A stretch of DNA of 64,000 nt from Sphingobacterium sp. UGAL515B_05. GTDB lineage: Bacteria > Bacteroidota > Bacteroidia > Sphingobacteriales > Sphingobacteriaceae. The notes under the pieces were generated by a model. It saw nothing but the letters and a program-made list of their open reading frames with translations, made no database searches and was not told the origin of the DNA. Below, piece by piece: positions 53,284 through 61,885 of the stretch (positions are counted from its first letter, which is position 1; each line of letters starts with the position of its first letter). The position numbers and the translations under genes were made by a program. The stretch covers positions 186,001 through 250,000 of the forward strand of contig NZ_CP109907.1 in NCBI RefSeq assembly GCF_033097525.1, in the 5' to 3' direction.

Positions 53284-56200
53284 ATGAACAAAACAAAACC
53301 CAAATTTAGAAAAGAGTCGAGATTGGCTTTACTGCTCATTTGTCTTAGCGCCATGCATATACAGAGCTTCGCCTATTCTCAAACTGAAAAAATTGATGTC
53401 TCCGTCCAGGGAGGAAAACTCGAAGATGTATTTCAAACAATCAATGACAAGAGCAAATACAAAATGTTCTTTAGCAAATCGACTCTCCCAAACTCGACAA
53501 TCAATATTGTTGGAAAGAAAATCAGTGTAAAAGATCTTCTTTCCCAGTCTCTGGCCGGGAGCAACCTAACATGGGAAGTATTGGACAATGATATTATCGC
53601 TATAAAAGAAAAAAAACAGAATCAGCAACACATTGCGGGCCAAGTAGTCAATGAAAATGGAACGCCTTTGGCAGGAGTATCTGTTATCATAAAGGACTGG
53701 CAAAAAGCAGAATATCGCAATATGCAAACGAGTACCGCAACGGATGTCAATGGACAATGGGGACTGCGTATTCCAAATGACGATGTCATTATTACTTTTT
53801 CTTTTATTGGTTATCAGAAGGTTGATATCACTGCGAAGCAGCTTATTGCCAATTCTACTCCTATTAAACTTAAACCGGAAGAAGGAAGCTTAGAAGAAGT
53901 GGTTGTTATTGGCTACGGTACGACAACACGTAGATTGAATACGGGATCAGTTGCTTCGATCACAGCGAAGGACATTACCTCTCAACCTGTAAGTAATCCC
54001 CTTGCCGCACTATCGGGAAGAATGTCCGGTGTATTGATCGCCCAAAACAATGGTGTGCCCGGAAGTGCCGTTCAGATTCAGATTAGGAATCAGGCGTCAT
54101 TAAGTGGAACGACCTCAGGTTCAATACCGCTATACGTGGTTGATGGAGTTCCCTTTACCAATTTTAACGGTGGACAACCTGCAACGGATAACCTCAATTC
54201 ATTTGGGATCTCAGCTTCCTCAGGCGGCTTAAGTCCCTTCAGCATGATTAATCCAGCGGATATTGAACGTATTGATGTCTTGAAAGATGCCGACGCTACA
54301 GCGATCTATGGTAGCCGGGGCGCAAATGGTGTCGTATTGATCACCACAAAAAAAGGATCTGCAGGTCGTACTCGCATTGGTGTCAACTTTAACACCGGAT
54401 TTACCGAGGTCAACCACTTTATCCCTATGTTGAACCTAGAACAATATCTCACGCTAAGAAAAGAGGCTTTTGCTAATGCTGGAGTTACACCTACAGCCGA
54501 TAACGCTCCAGATCTTATGTTATGGGATCAGAACAAATCGACAGATTGGCAGAAAATGCTGATTGGAAACAAAGGACATATTACCGACGTTCAAGCGAAT
54601 ATGTCTGGTGGAAACGAATCGACCCGCTTTTTCTTTAATTCGGGATATAGACGCGAGAGTACTGTTTTTTATGGGGACAGCAAAAACAGTCGCTTTACAT
54701 CACGGTTAAACTTGGATCACACCTCTTCTGACAAAAAATTCAATGCCGCTCTATCAGTTAGCTATGCCAACGACAATTCGGATATGCCTTCCTCTGATGT
54801 CACATCACTCTACAATTTGCCCCCCAATTATCCGATCTATAGTGACAATGGAAAATACTATTGGTTACCGTCATCAGCTTTTATTGACAACCCAATCGCC
54901 TTGCTCGAACGGAAATACTTTGGTAATACCAATAATCTGATCTCAAATGCCAATCTGAGCTACAAAATTATACCTGGACTGACAGCAAAAGCAAATTTTG
55001 GCTATACAATCACACAGTTGAACCAAAATAATCAACGGCCAATTACTTCCTTAAACAATACCGTTTCCAACCCGCTTGGTTCTTCTAGTTTCTCTAATAC
55101 AAAGGCCGAAAATTGGATTATTGAACCGACATTGGATTATGTAAAAAGTATCGGCGGAGGTAAATTTACGGCATTAATTGGAACAAGTTTTCAGCAAAAT
55201 TCATCCCGTTCACAGACAACCAATGGTTCTAATTATTCAAACGATGCACTTTTAGGTTCGCTAAGTGCCGCAGGATTATTCACTGCCAGCAATAACCTCG
55301 TATATTACAAATACAATGCACTATTCGGAAAAGTAAATTACGACTGGAAAGAGAAATATTTGTTTAATGGAACTTTTAGAAGAGATGGCTCATCTCGTTT
55401 TGGACCTAAAAACCGATTTGGAAATTTTGGAGCAATAGGGCTAGGATGGGTCTTTGGAAAAGAGGATTTTATACAAGATAATCTAACGTTTTTGAGTTTT
55501 GGTAAATTGAGAGCGAGCTATGGAACTACAGGTAATGATCAAATTTCAAATTACCTTTATCTTCCACTCTACTCTTCAACAACCGCGTATCTAAATAATC
55601 CTTCCATGAATATTGGAACACTTCCAAATGAATATATCAAGTGGGAAACAACCAAAAAACTGGAGTTTGCTTTAGATCTAGGTTTCTTGAAAGATCGAAT
55701 TTTGTTTACTGGAAACTTTTTCAGAAATCGTTCTTCTGATCAGATAACTGATTTAGTTTTAAGTACTCAAACGGGCTACAACAGTTACAAAGAAAACCTA
55801 CCAGCATTGATCCAAAATACAGGCTTGGAACTGGAGTTGAATACCACCAATATTACAAATGAAAATTTTACATGGAAAACATCTGCTAATTTCACGTTTT
55901 ATAAAAACAAACTTGTCGAATTTCCTGGAATTGAAAACACATTTTATTCAAGTAGCTTTCTAGTTGGTGAGCCGCTCAATATGGTCCGTTTATATCACTA
56001 TCAAGGTGTAGACCCCGGAACAGGAAGAGCGTTATACGAAGATCGCAATGGCGATGGGGCTATAACGGGCGATGACCGATACGTTGCTAACTTAGGTACA
56101 CCTTTCTATGGTGGATTTAACAATACTTTTTCCTACAAAGGCTTCGAGCTCGGCGTATTTTTTCAATTTAACCACCGCTTTGGAGTAACTAAAATCCTCA

Positions 56201-56634
56201 ACACAAGACCGGGTGCTATGCTCAACCAAAATGATTACTGGTTGGACAGATGGACACCAAATAACAGTAATACAAATATCCCGGGAGCAATTATCCCGAC
56301 AGTACCGGCATCTTCAGCTGATGGAGTTGCATTAAACAACTCTTATAATCAATATACCAGCTCTGATGCTGTCTATGGGGATGCTTCCTATATTAAATTG
56401 AGGTCTGTCAATTTATCTTACAACTTGCCCAAAAGCTGGACTTCGAGATTAAAAATGTCTAATTGTAATGTATTTATGCAAGGGCAAAATCTCTTTACTT
56501 GGGCCAAGAACAAATATGTCCTGGATACCGAAACGACCGTTCAAGGTGGCCCATCTGGTTTAGGAACGGGAACGATTGCCCAGGTATTGCCTCCATTGCG
56601 GACGATTGTATTTGGATTTAACTGTCAATTTTAA
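53284..56634 (+). CDS. SusC-family TonB-dependent transporter with STN domain
   Basis: This 1116-residue importer has a signal region ending near AYSQ, an STN domain (about 35-107: DVSVQGGKLEDVFQTINDKS), a carboxypeptidase-regulatory-like domain (AGQVVNENGTPLAGVSVII), LEEVVVIGYGTTTRRLNTGSVAS, a plug with ADIERIDVLKDADATAIYG, and a barrel ending NCQF. The plug insert between IPLYVVDGVPF and the ADIERI block is longer than in the other SusC proteins here. The STN domain links it to the FecR encoded 24 nt upstream. Downstream are SusD and a TlpA-like gene but no glycosidase, so the cargo is not obviously a polysaccharide. Confidence 0.94.
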   Translation: MNKTKPKFRKESRLALLLICLSAMHIQSFAYSQTEKIDVSVQGGKLEDVFQTINDKSKYKMFFSKSTLPNSTINIVGKKISVKDLLSQSLAGSNLTWEVLDNDIIAIKEKKQNQQHIAGQVVNENGTPLAGVSVIIKDWQKAEYRNMQTSTATDVNGQWGLRIPNDDVIITFSFIGYQKVDITAKQLIANSTPIKLKPEEGSLEEVVVIGYGTTTRRLNTGSVASITAKDITSQPVSNPLAALSGRMSGVLIAQNNGVPGSAVQIQIRNQASLSGTTSGSIPLYVVDGVPFTNFNGGQPATDNLNSFGISASSGGLSPFSMINPADIERIDVLKDADATAIYGSRGANGVVLITTKKGSAGRTRIGVNFNTGFTEVNHFIPMLNLEQYLTLRKEAFANAGVTPTADNAPDLMLWDQNKSTDWQKMLIGNKGHITDVQANMSGGNESTRFFFNSGYRRESTVFYGDSKNSRFTSRLNLDHTSSDKKFNAALSVSYANDNSDMPSSDVTSLYNLPPNYPIYSDNGKYYWLPSSAFIDNPIALLERKYFGNTNNLISNANLSYKIIPGLTAKANFGYTITQLNQNNQRPITSLNNTVSNPLGSSSFSNTKAENWIIEPTLDYVKSIGGGKFTALIGTSFQQNSSRSQTTNGSNYSNDALLGSLSAAGLFTASNNLVYYKYNALFGKVNYDWKEKYLFNGTFRRDGSSRFGPKNRFGNFGAIGLGWVFGKEDFIQDNLTFLSFGKLRASYGTTGNDQISNYLYLPLYSSTTAYLNNPSMNIGTLPNEYIKWETTKKLEFALDLGFLKDRILFTGNFFRNRSSDQITDLVLSTQTGYNSYKENLPALIQNTGLELELNTTNITNENFTWKTSANFTFYKNKLVEFPGIENTFYSSSFLVGEPLNMVRLYHYQGVDPGTGRALYEDRNGDGAITGDDRYVANLGTPFYGGFNNTFSYKGFELGVFFQFNHRFGVTKILNTRPGAMLNQNDYWLDRWTPNNSNTNIPGAIIPTVPASSADGVALNNSYNQYTSSDAVYGDASYIKLRSVNLSYNLPKSWTSRLKMSNCNVFMQGQNLFTWAKNKYVLDTETTVQGGPSGLGTGTIAQVLPPLRTIVFGFNCQF

Positions 56635-56645
56635 CACGAGAGATC

Positions 56646-58031
56646 ATGAAATTAAACATCAATAAAAATATACTATTATTAGCAATTACCAGTGGAACTC
56701 TTTTGACCAGCTCCTGCGAAAAATTTGTGGAATTGGGCGCTCCACCGACACAAGTTGTAGCTGGCGAAGCATTCTCCACAGATGCTTCTGCAAATAGTGT
56801 CATACGCGGATTGTATACCACAGCATTAAGCATCAATCTCGCTGGGACTTCAACCTTTTACACGGGAATCGCTGCAGACGACCTTCAATACAATGCGGCT
56901 GATGCAAATACCTCGGAATTCGCCAGCAATAACCTGCTGAGCACAAATGGGAATGTCGCTAATTTCTGGTCAAATTGTTACCAACTTGTCAAGAATGCAA
57001 ACAATGCGATATCCGGTCTCGAAGCATCCACCAGCCTTACCCCAAGTGTAAAAGATCAGCTCCTGGGCGAAGCGAAATTTTTTAGGGCCTATACCTATTT
57101 CTATCTCGTCAACCTTTATGGTGATGTGCCATTGCAATTACGTGATGACCTCCACGCTTTTGAAGATGCAATTCTTCCACGAACTTCTGCACAGCAAGTA
57201 TATGATCAGATTATTGCTGATCTAAAAGATGCGGAAAGTAAGATGGCGACGGCCTATGATGCAACAGCAAGCCCGAGAGGAAGAGCTAACAAAGCTGCTG
57301 CAAGTGCATTATTGGCAAGAGTTTATCTTTACCAAAAGGATTATCAAAATGCCGAATCTTATGCGACCAAAGTATTACAGTCATCTGATTATGGCATGCC
57401 GACGCCAGATAAAAATTTTGTAAACTCAAGTAATGAGGTTATCCTTCAACTTGGCAGTCAAACGGGAGTAACGACATTTGGCTCCAACTATATTACCGCG
57501 GCTACAGCTACACCCGGCTACACCCTACCGGACGCTGTGTATAATAGCTTTGAGACATCTCCGACGGTTGACTTAAGAAAAACAAATTGGACAAGTTCAA
57601 AGACGGTCTCCAACAAAATCTATTATGCCATAACCAAATATAAAGTATCCTCGGGAACAGGTTCCGAATACCATATTATGCTTCGCTTAGCCGAGCAGTA
57701 TCTTATTCGCGCAGAAGCGAGGGCTAAACTGGGAAAACTTGCCGAAGCCCGAACAGATGTGGATGCTGTCCGTTCTCGCGCTGGACTTGCAGGACTTAAT
57801 TCAAGCTTAAACCAAACACAATTACTATCTGCAATAGAAATGGAACGCCTGCACGAATTTTTCGGTGAGTTCGGCCATCGTTGGCTCGACCTCAAGCGGA
57901 CCGATCGTGCTACCGCTGTATTGTCTCCAATCAAATCAAACTGGCAGGCCACGGATGTCTTGTATCCCATTCCACAAGCCCAGATTTTGATCAACAATAA
58001 ACTGACACAGAATCCAGGATACCAAGATTAA
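56646..58031 (+). CDS. SusD-family nutrient-binding lipoprotein
   Basis: A compact 461-residue SusD/RagB protein with lipobox TLLTSSC, the core GEAKFFRAYTYFYLVNLYGDVPL (about 139-161), a TPR-like ARVYLYQKDYQNAESYATKVL segment, and the C-terminal IEMERLHEFFGEFGHRWLDLKRTDRA then YPIPQAQILINNKLTQNPGY. It starts 11 nt after SusC. It should act as the lid of that transporter. The substrate is unknown; the short form and lack of neighbouring glycosidases may point to a small oligosaccharide, peptide or other ligand. Confidence 0.94.
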   Translation: MKLNINKNILLLAITSGTLLTSSCEKFVELGAPPTQVVAGEAFSTDASANSVIRGLYTTALSINLAGTSTFYTGIAADDLQYNAADANTSEFASNNLLSTNGNVANFWSNCYQLVKNANNAISGLEASTSLTPSVKDQLLGEAKFFRAYTYFYLVNLYGDVPLQLRDDLHAFEDAILPRTSAQQVYDQIIADLKDAESKMATAYDATASPRGRANKAAASALLARVYLYQKDYQNAESYATKVLQSSDYGMPTPDKNFVNSSNEVILQLGSQTGVTTFGSNYITAATATPGYTLPDAVYNSFETSPTVDLRKTNWTSSKTVSNKIYYAITKYKVSSGTGSEYHIMLRLAEQYLIRAEARAKLGKLAEARTDVDAVRSRAGLAGLNSSLNQTQLLSAIEMERLHEFFGEFGHRWLDLKRTDRATAVLSPIKSNWQATDVLYPIPQAQILINNKLTQNPGYQD

Positions 58032-58059
58032 TGAATTTAAAAAATCATACAGACAAAAA

Positions 58060-59532
58060 ATGAAAACAAAAATCTTAACGGCTGCGTTGGTGTTTTCGCT
58101 AACAGCATCTTTTGCACAACAACCAGCAAAAAACAAATACCAACAGTATCTCCCAATTATAGAAAAAGGTACGTTGGTACAAAAGGATTCGCTTGCTAAT
58201 GTATTAATGAGCGAATTAAAGACTTATAAATCAGAAGAAGACTACCGTACTACAATCAACATTTTGCGTTCTTTAGGGAAAGAAGATCTGCAGGCATCTG
58301 CAGAAGTACTGGCTAAGAAAAAATATCCAAAAGGATCACTAACCCGTGATGCCTTTATCACAGATGTTTTTTACAATGCAAGTACGCCAGTACAAAAAGA
58401 AAAAGCTTATAACGACCTTATCAAAAAATGGCCAGTTAAAAACTTCAAGGAAGAACCACTGACTTATGATTATGTATTGGCTAATTTAGCACAAAGTTTT
58501 GCGAACGATGGGAATGCACAAAAAGCAGTATATTATCTAGAAGAAATGAAAGAACGATTCTGGCGCGGAAATGGATATATCCCTGTTGGTCAAATCCTCC
58601 TGAGAACAGGTGATACGACTACTGCAGCAACACTCTTAAAAACCGCTATGGATGATAGTTATTACTATTTAACCCTTCCAGAGGATCAAAAAGACAATAA
58701 GGCCCGGTTTGCGGCCATGGGGTATGCAAGCTCCATGTCAGCTTATGTCAATATACTCGTTTCACAGAAAAAATTTACCGAAGCACAAGGTTATATAGAA
58801 AATGCATTAAATGCAGCACCAGAGCAAGCGGATGGTCTAGCAATGGTATACTACAAATCTTTAATGGGCACAGGAAGAAAGCTTGAGGCATATAATATTC
58901 TCACCAAGTTATATGCTAAAGGACAATTTGCGGTCGAAAATGATCTTAAAAAATTATATACTGAATTGAACGGATCTGTTCAAGGCTACGAGAATTTTAA
59001 TGCATCCTTAAAAATAGAGTTAACGCAAAACATTCGCAACCATATCAAAGAAATGGCAACTTTTAAACCTGCACCTAATTTTGAATTACTCAATCTTAAA
59101 GGTGAAAAAGTATCCCTAGCCAGTTTAAAGGGAAAAGTTGTGGTATTGGATTTTTGGGCAACTTGGTGTCAGCCATGTATCCGTTCATTCCCAGGAATGA
59201 AGGCAGCACAGGACTCTTATGCAGATGATAAGGATGTACAATTCTTATTCATGAATACCTGGGAGCGCGATAAGAACTATAAAGAAAATGTGATATCCTT
59301 TATCACCAAGAATAACTATCCTTTTGAAGTTCTCTATGACGATCAAAAAGATCCACAAACCGGAGAAGTTATGGCCGCGAAATTCGGAGTCAAAGGAATT
59401 CCAGCAAAATTTATTATTGATAAGGAAGGGAATATACGCTATTTTCTTACAGGATCTACTCCAAATGTAGATTATATTAAATTAGAAATGAAAGAGCTCA
59501 TCGAAGCTGCTAAAAAACCTTATAAAGGCTAA
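58060..59532 (+). CDS. TlpA-like periplasmic thioredoxin-fold protein with helical N-terminal half
   Basis: A 490-residue exported protein (signal to about SFAQ, residue 21). The first 330 residues are helical and TPR-like (ALNAAPEQADGLAMVYYKSLM). The C-terminal thioredoxin domain (about 340-485) has PAPNFELLNLKGEKVSLASLKG and VVLDFWATWCQPCIRSFPG with the redox pair Cys-Gln-Pro-Cys near 370-373. VKGIPAKFIIDKEGNI carries the cis-Pro. TlpA-type proteins reduce disulfides outside the cytoplasm. It begins 28 nt after SusD and ends at a strong terminator, so it is the last gene of the locus. A relic of a paralogue lies at 51113-51190. Its role with SusCD is unclear. Confidence 0.92.
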   Translation: MKTKILTAALVFSLTASFAQQPAKNKYQQYLPIIEKGTLVQKDSLANVLMSELKTYKSEEDYRTTINILRSLGKEDLQASAEVLAKKKYPKGSLTRDAFITDVFYNASTPVQKEKAYNDLIKKWPVKNFKEEPLTYDYVLANLAQSFANDGNAQKAVYYLEEMKERFWRGNGYIPVGQILLRTGDTTTAATLLKTAMDDSYYYLTLPEDQKDNKARFAAMGYASSMSAYVNILVSQKKFTEAQGYIENALNAAPEQADGLAMVYYKSLMGTGRKLEAYNILTKLYAKGQFAVENDLKKLYTELNGSVQGYENFNASLKIELTQNIRNHIKEMATFKPAPNFELLNLKGEKVSLASLKGKVVVLDFWATWCQPCIRSFPGMKAAQDSYADDKDVQFLFMNTWERDKNYKENVISFITKNNYPFEVLYDDQKDPQTGEVMAAKFGVKGIPAKFIIDKEGNIRYFLTGSTPNVDYIKLEMKELIEAAKKPYKG

Positions 59533-59575
59533 AAAGAAGGGGGCTGTTCAATCTTTTGAACGCCCCCTTCTTTTT
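59531..59575 (+). terminator. intrinsic terminator of the SusCD-TlpA operon
   Basis: The stem pairs AAAAAGAAGGGGGC with GCCCCCTTCTTTTT, and GTTCAA with TTGAAC, with a single bulged T and a 4-nt loop, followed by a T-rich tract. It overlaps the TlpA-like stop codon region. This is one of the clearest terminators in the window. Confidence 0.9.
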
Positions 59576-59758
59576 ATAATCCAACCAACTGTAATCCAGC
59601 CAGCTCCTGAGCGTAAAAGAAGAATTTTTTGTGGGCTTTAAGGCTTTCTTAATATTGTGGATCGGAGAATCTGCCGAAATGAGCCATACAGCACATAAAT
59701 TTGAGCTATCAGCAAAAATAGATCTGTCTCAGCAGTCTTATCTTTGTTGTTATACAAT

Positions 59759-60888
59759 ATGCAGATGACAACAAGAAACAACAGCAATAAGTGGCTTCGG
59801 TTTTTGAAAAGAACAATCTTAGGACTGACTGTTCTCATCGCTCTTATCGGACTATATATGATGCATCCACAATTCGGCAAAAGACCCTCGGGTGAAAGAC
59901 TTCAACGCATACAGCTATCGAAACAGTTTAAAAACGGAAAATTCCAGAATAGCAGCCCCACACCACAGCTCACGCAGCCCTGGACGGTCGCCCTATACGA
60001 TTACTTTTTTAAACGCTCGAATGAAACAAGTCCCAAACACACTATTCCAACAGTGGATATCGACTGGGAAAAGTTGTTACGTCAGCCTCATGGGCTTGTT
60101 TGGTTTGGTCACTCCTCTTATTTCCTTCGTCTCGATGGTAAGAACATACTCGTCGATCCTGTCCTTAGCGGCAGTGCTTCCCCTATTCCAGGAAGTGTAA
60201 AAGCGTTTAAGGGAGCCGATGTCTCTACCGTATCTGCCCTACCGCCGATTGACTATCTATTCATATCACATGACCATTATGATCACATGGATTACAAGAC
60301 GTTAAAGGCACTACAACCCGGGTTGGAAAAGTCATTGTTGGTCTTGGTGTTGGCTCCCATCTTGAATATTGGGGATATCGTCCTGAACAGATCATCGAAA
60401 AAGATTGGTGGGACGAAATAAATTTGGGTGATGGTTTCAGTGTAACAGTTGCACCCGCCAGACATTTTTCAGGCCGCAGTATATTTACTGCCAATACATT
60501 ATGGGCATCCTATGCGCTCCAGACACCTTCCATGCGGCTCTATTTAGGCGGGGATAGCGGCTACGATAACCACTTCAAAGAGATAGGTAATCAATTGGGT
60601 CCTTTTGATCTGGCTATATTGGAAAATGGCCAATACGACCTTAGCTGGAAACATATACACATGATGCCGGAAGAGGTTGTCCAAGCGGCACATGATCTCA
60701 AAGCTTCCTTACTGTTTCCGGTTCATTCGTCCAAGTTTGTATTGGCCAATCATGCCTGGAATGAACCTTTAGAACGTATTTCCAAGGAAGCAATACGACA
60801 ACAACAGCCCTTGCTTACCCCCATGATCGGCCAGGTCATCGACCTCGATCAGCCACCTTTAACACCTAGTTATTGGTGGCGGAAATAG
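59759..60888 (+). pseudogene. UlaG/NAPE-PLD-like metallo-beta-lactamase-fold hydrolase, frameshifted
   Basis: Two overlapping parts of one protein lie in different frames. The first (to 60421) has a membrane anchor (TILGLTVLIALIGLYMM), LVWFGHSSYFLRLDGKNILVDPVLSG and the metal motif SHDHYDHMDY. After about 60320 the correct sequence continues in another frame (KVIVGLGVGSHLEYWGY, then DGFSVTVAPARHFSGR, YLGGDSGYDNHF and FPVHSSKFVLANHAW). A single missing base within the CCCGGG run near 60317-60322 explains the break. The family includes membrane-anchored phosphodiesterases/lactonases with a two-metal centre. The coding part converges with the AraC gene, 2 nt apart. It is either inactivated or a base-call error. 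The TTG at 59744 is an alternative start. Confidence 0.85.
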
Positions 60889-60890
60889 TT

Positions 60891-61706
60891 TTAAGCAACG
60901 GAATTGATAGTCGCTGGTGTTATGCCAAACTTCTCCTTGAAAGAAGCATAAAAATGAGAAAGGTTTTCAAAACCCAGATCAAGATAAAAATCAGCAGGTT
61001 TTTGCCGCTTATTTTCAATTAGATAATAAGCCTCAGAAAGACGTCTTTCTTGCAGCCATTTTCGGGGCGATGTCTGAAATATTTTCTCAAAATCACGTTT
61101 AAAGCTTGCTAAACTCCGCCCTGTTAGTTTCGCAAAGTTTTCTAAAGGTACATTGTACCGATAGTTTTTAACCATAAACTGCTCGAGATCAATTTTATGC
61201 GGCTCTGAAAAGTCAAAAAGCAGGTCTTTTAACTGTGGATAGCTTTCCAACAACAAGGTGATCAACTCGTAGATCTTTATATTTTCCATCTGTGGGCTTA
61301 CTCGGTCGATGGCTTCCGCATAGGGGGTCAGCGACTCAAAATAACTTTTTATAAACAGGTTACTTTCCAGTACAACATTGGACTCACCCTGATACTTTTT
61401 GTCTGAATTAAGGTGATGGTCCATCGCATATTGCTTCAGCCGATCAGCCCCCAGTAATACTGAAACAGATTTATAAACATTATTTTCTGCGGGATATTTA
61501 AAAGCTTTCGCCAGTTGGTTTCTACGGGCAACTACAATCTGACCTTCTGCCGCCACCAATTTTCCTTTCTGATGGTCCAGATGTGTTTCACCAGATAGCT
61601 GAAAAAAAACAACATGTTCGGGAATGAACTGTTCGTGCCCAAATGCTTTCTCGACATAACAGGAATATAAAAAAGCTTTTCCAAAATCTTTTTCCTCGAT
61701 GCTCAT
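60891..61706 (-). CDS. AraC-family transcriptional regulator
   Basis: A 271-residue regulator. The N-terminal half (about 1-150) is a cupin-like sensing region (FFQLSGETHLDHQKGKLVAAEGQIVVARRN). The C-terminal AraC domain has two helix-turn-helix units (about 178-268: FAKLTGRSLASFKRDFEKIFQTSP and ADFYLDLGFENLSHFYASFKEKFGITP). It probably controls a small metabolic or stress gene set. The neighbours are a frameshifted hydrolase (convergent) and an outer-membrane barrel gene upstream in the same orientation, 179 bp away. Its effector and targets cannot be read from the sequence. Confidence 0.92.
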   Translation of the reverse strand: MSIEEKDFGKAFLYSCYVEKAFGHEQFIPEHVVFFQLSGETHLDHQKGKLVAAEGQIVVARRNQLAKAFKYPAENNVYKSVSVLLGADRLKQYAMDHHLNSDKKYQGESNVVLESNLFIKSYFESLTPYAEAIDRVSPQMENIKIYELITLLLESYPQLKDLLFDFSEPHKIDLEQFMVKNYRYNVPLENFAKLTGRSLASFKRDFEKIFQTSPRKWLQERRLSEAYYLIENKRQKPADFYLDLGFENLSHFYASFKEKFGITPATINSVA

Positions 61707-61855
61707 TGCTATCTTTTACCAATTTATATGACAATATTTACCAATTTCTCAGAATCAATAAACAGAATCTAAAGATAACAAATATCCATTATCTTCCCGA
61801 ACATTTATTTGGTATACAGCTCAAATGTGATACATTCAAAAGCTCAAATTTGCAG

Positions 61856-61879
61856 CAACAACAACAACAACAACAACAA
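61856..61879 (+). repeat. CAA trinucleotide repeat, eight units
   Basis: Eight uninterrupted CAA units lie 7 nt from the stop of the outer-membrane barrel gene, in the gap before the AraC gene. Read on the coding (minus) strand it is (TTG)8. It lies outside any coding frame I support. Length change by slippage is possible. Confidence 0.95.
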
Positions 61880-61885
61880 TCAACC

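Noticed and set aside
60300-60340. Programmed ribosomal frameshift in the metallo-beta-lactamase-fold gene
   Set aside because: No classical slippery heptamer with a downstream pseudoknot was apparent at the junction; a deletion or sequencing error in the CCCGGG run is simpler.
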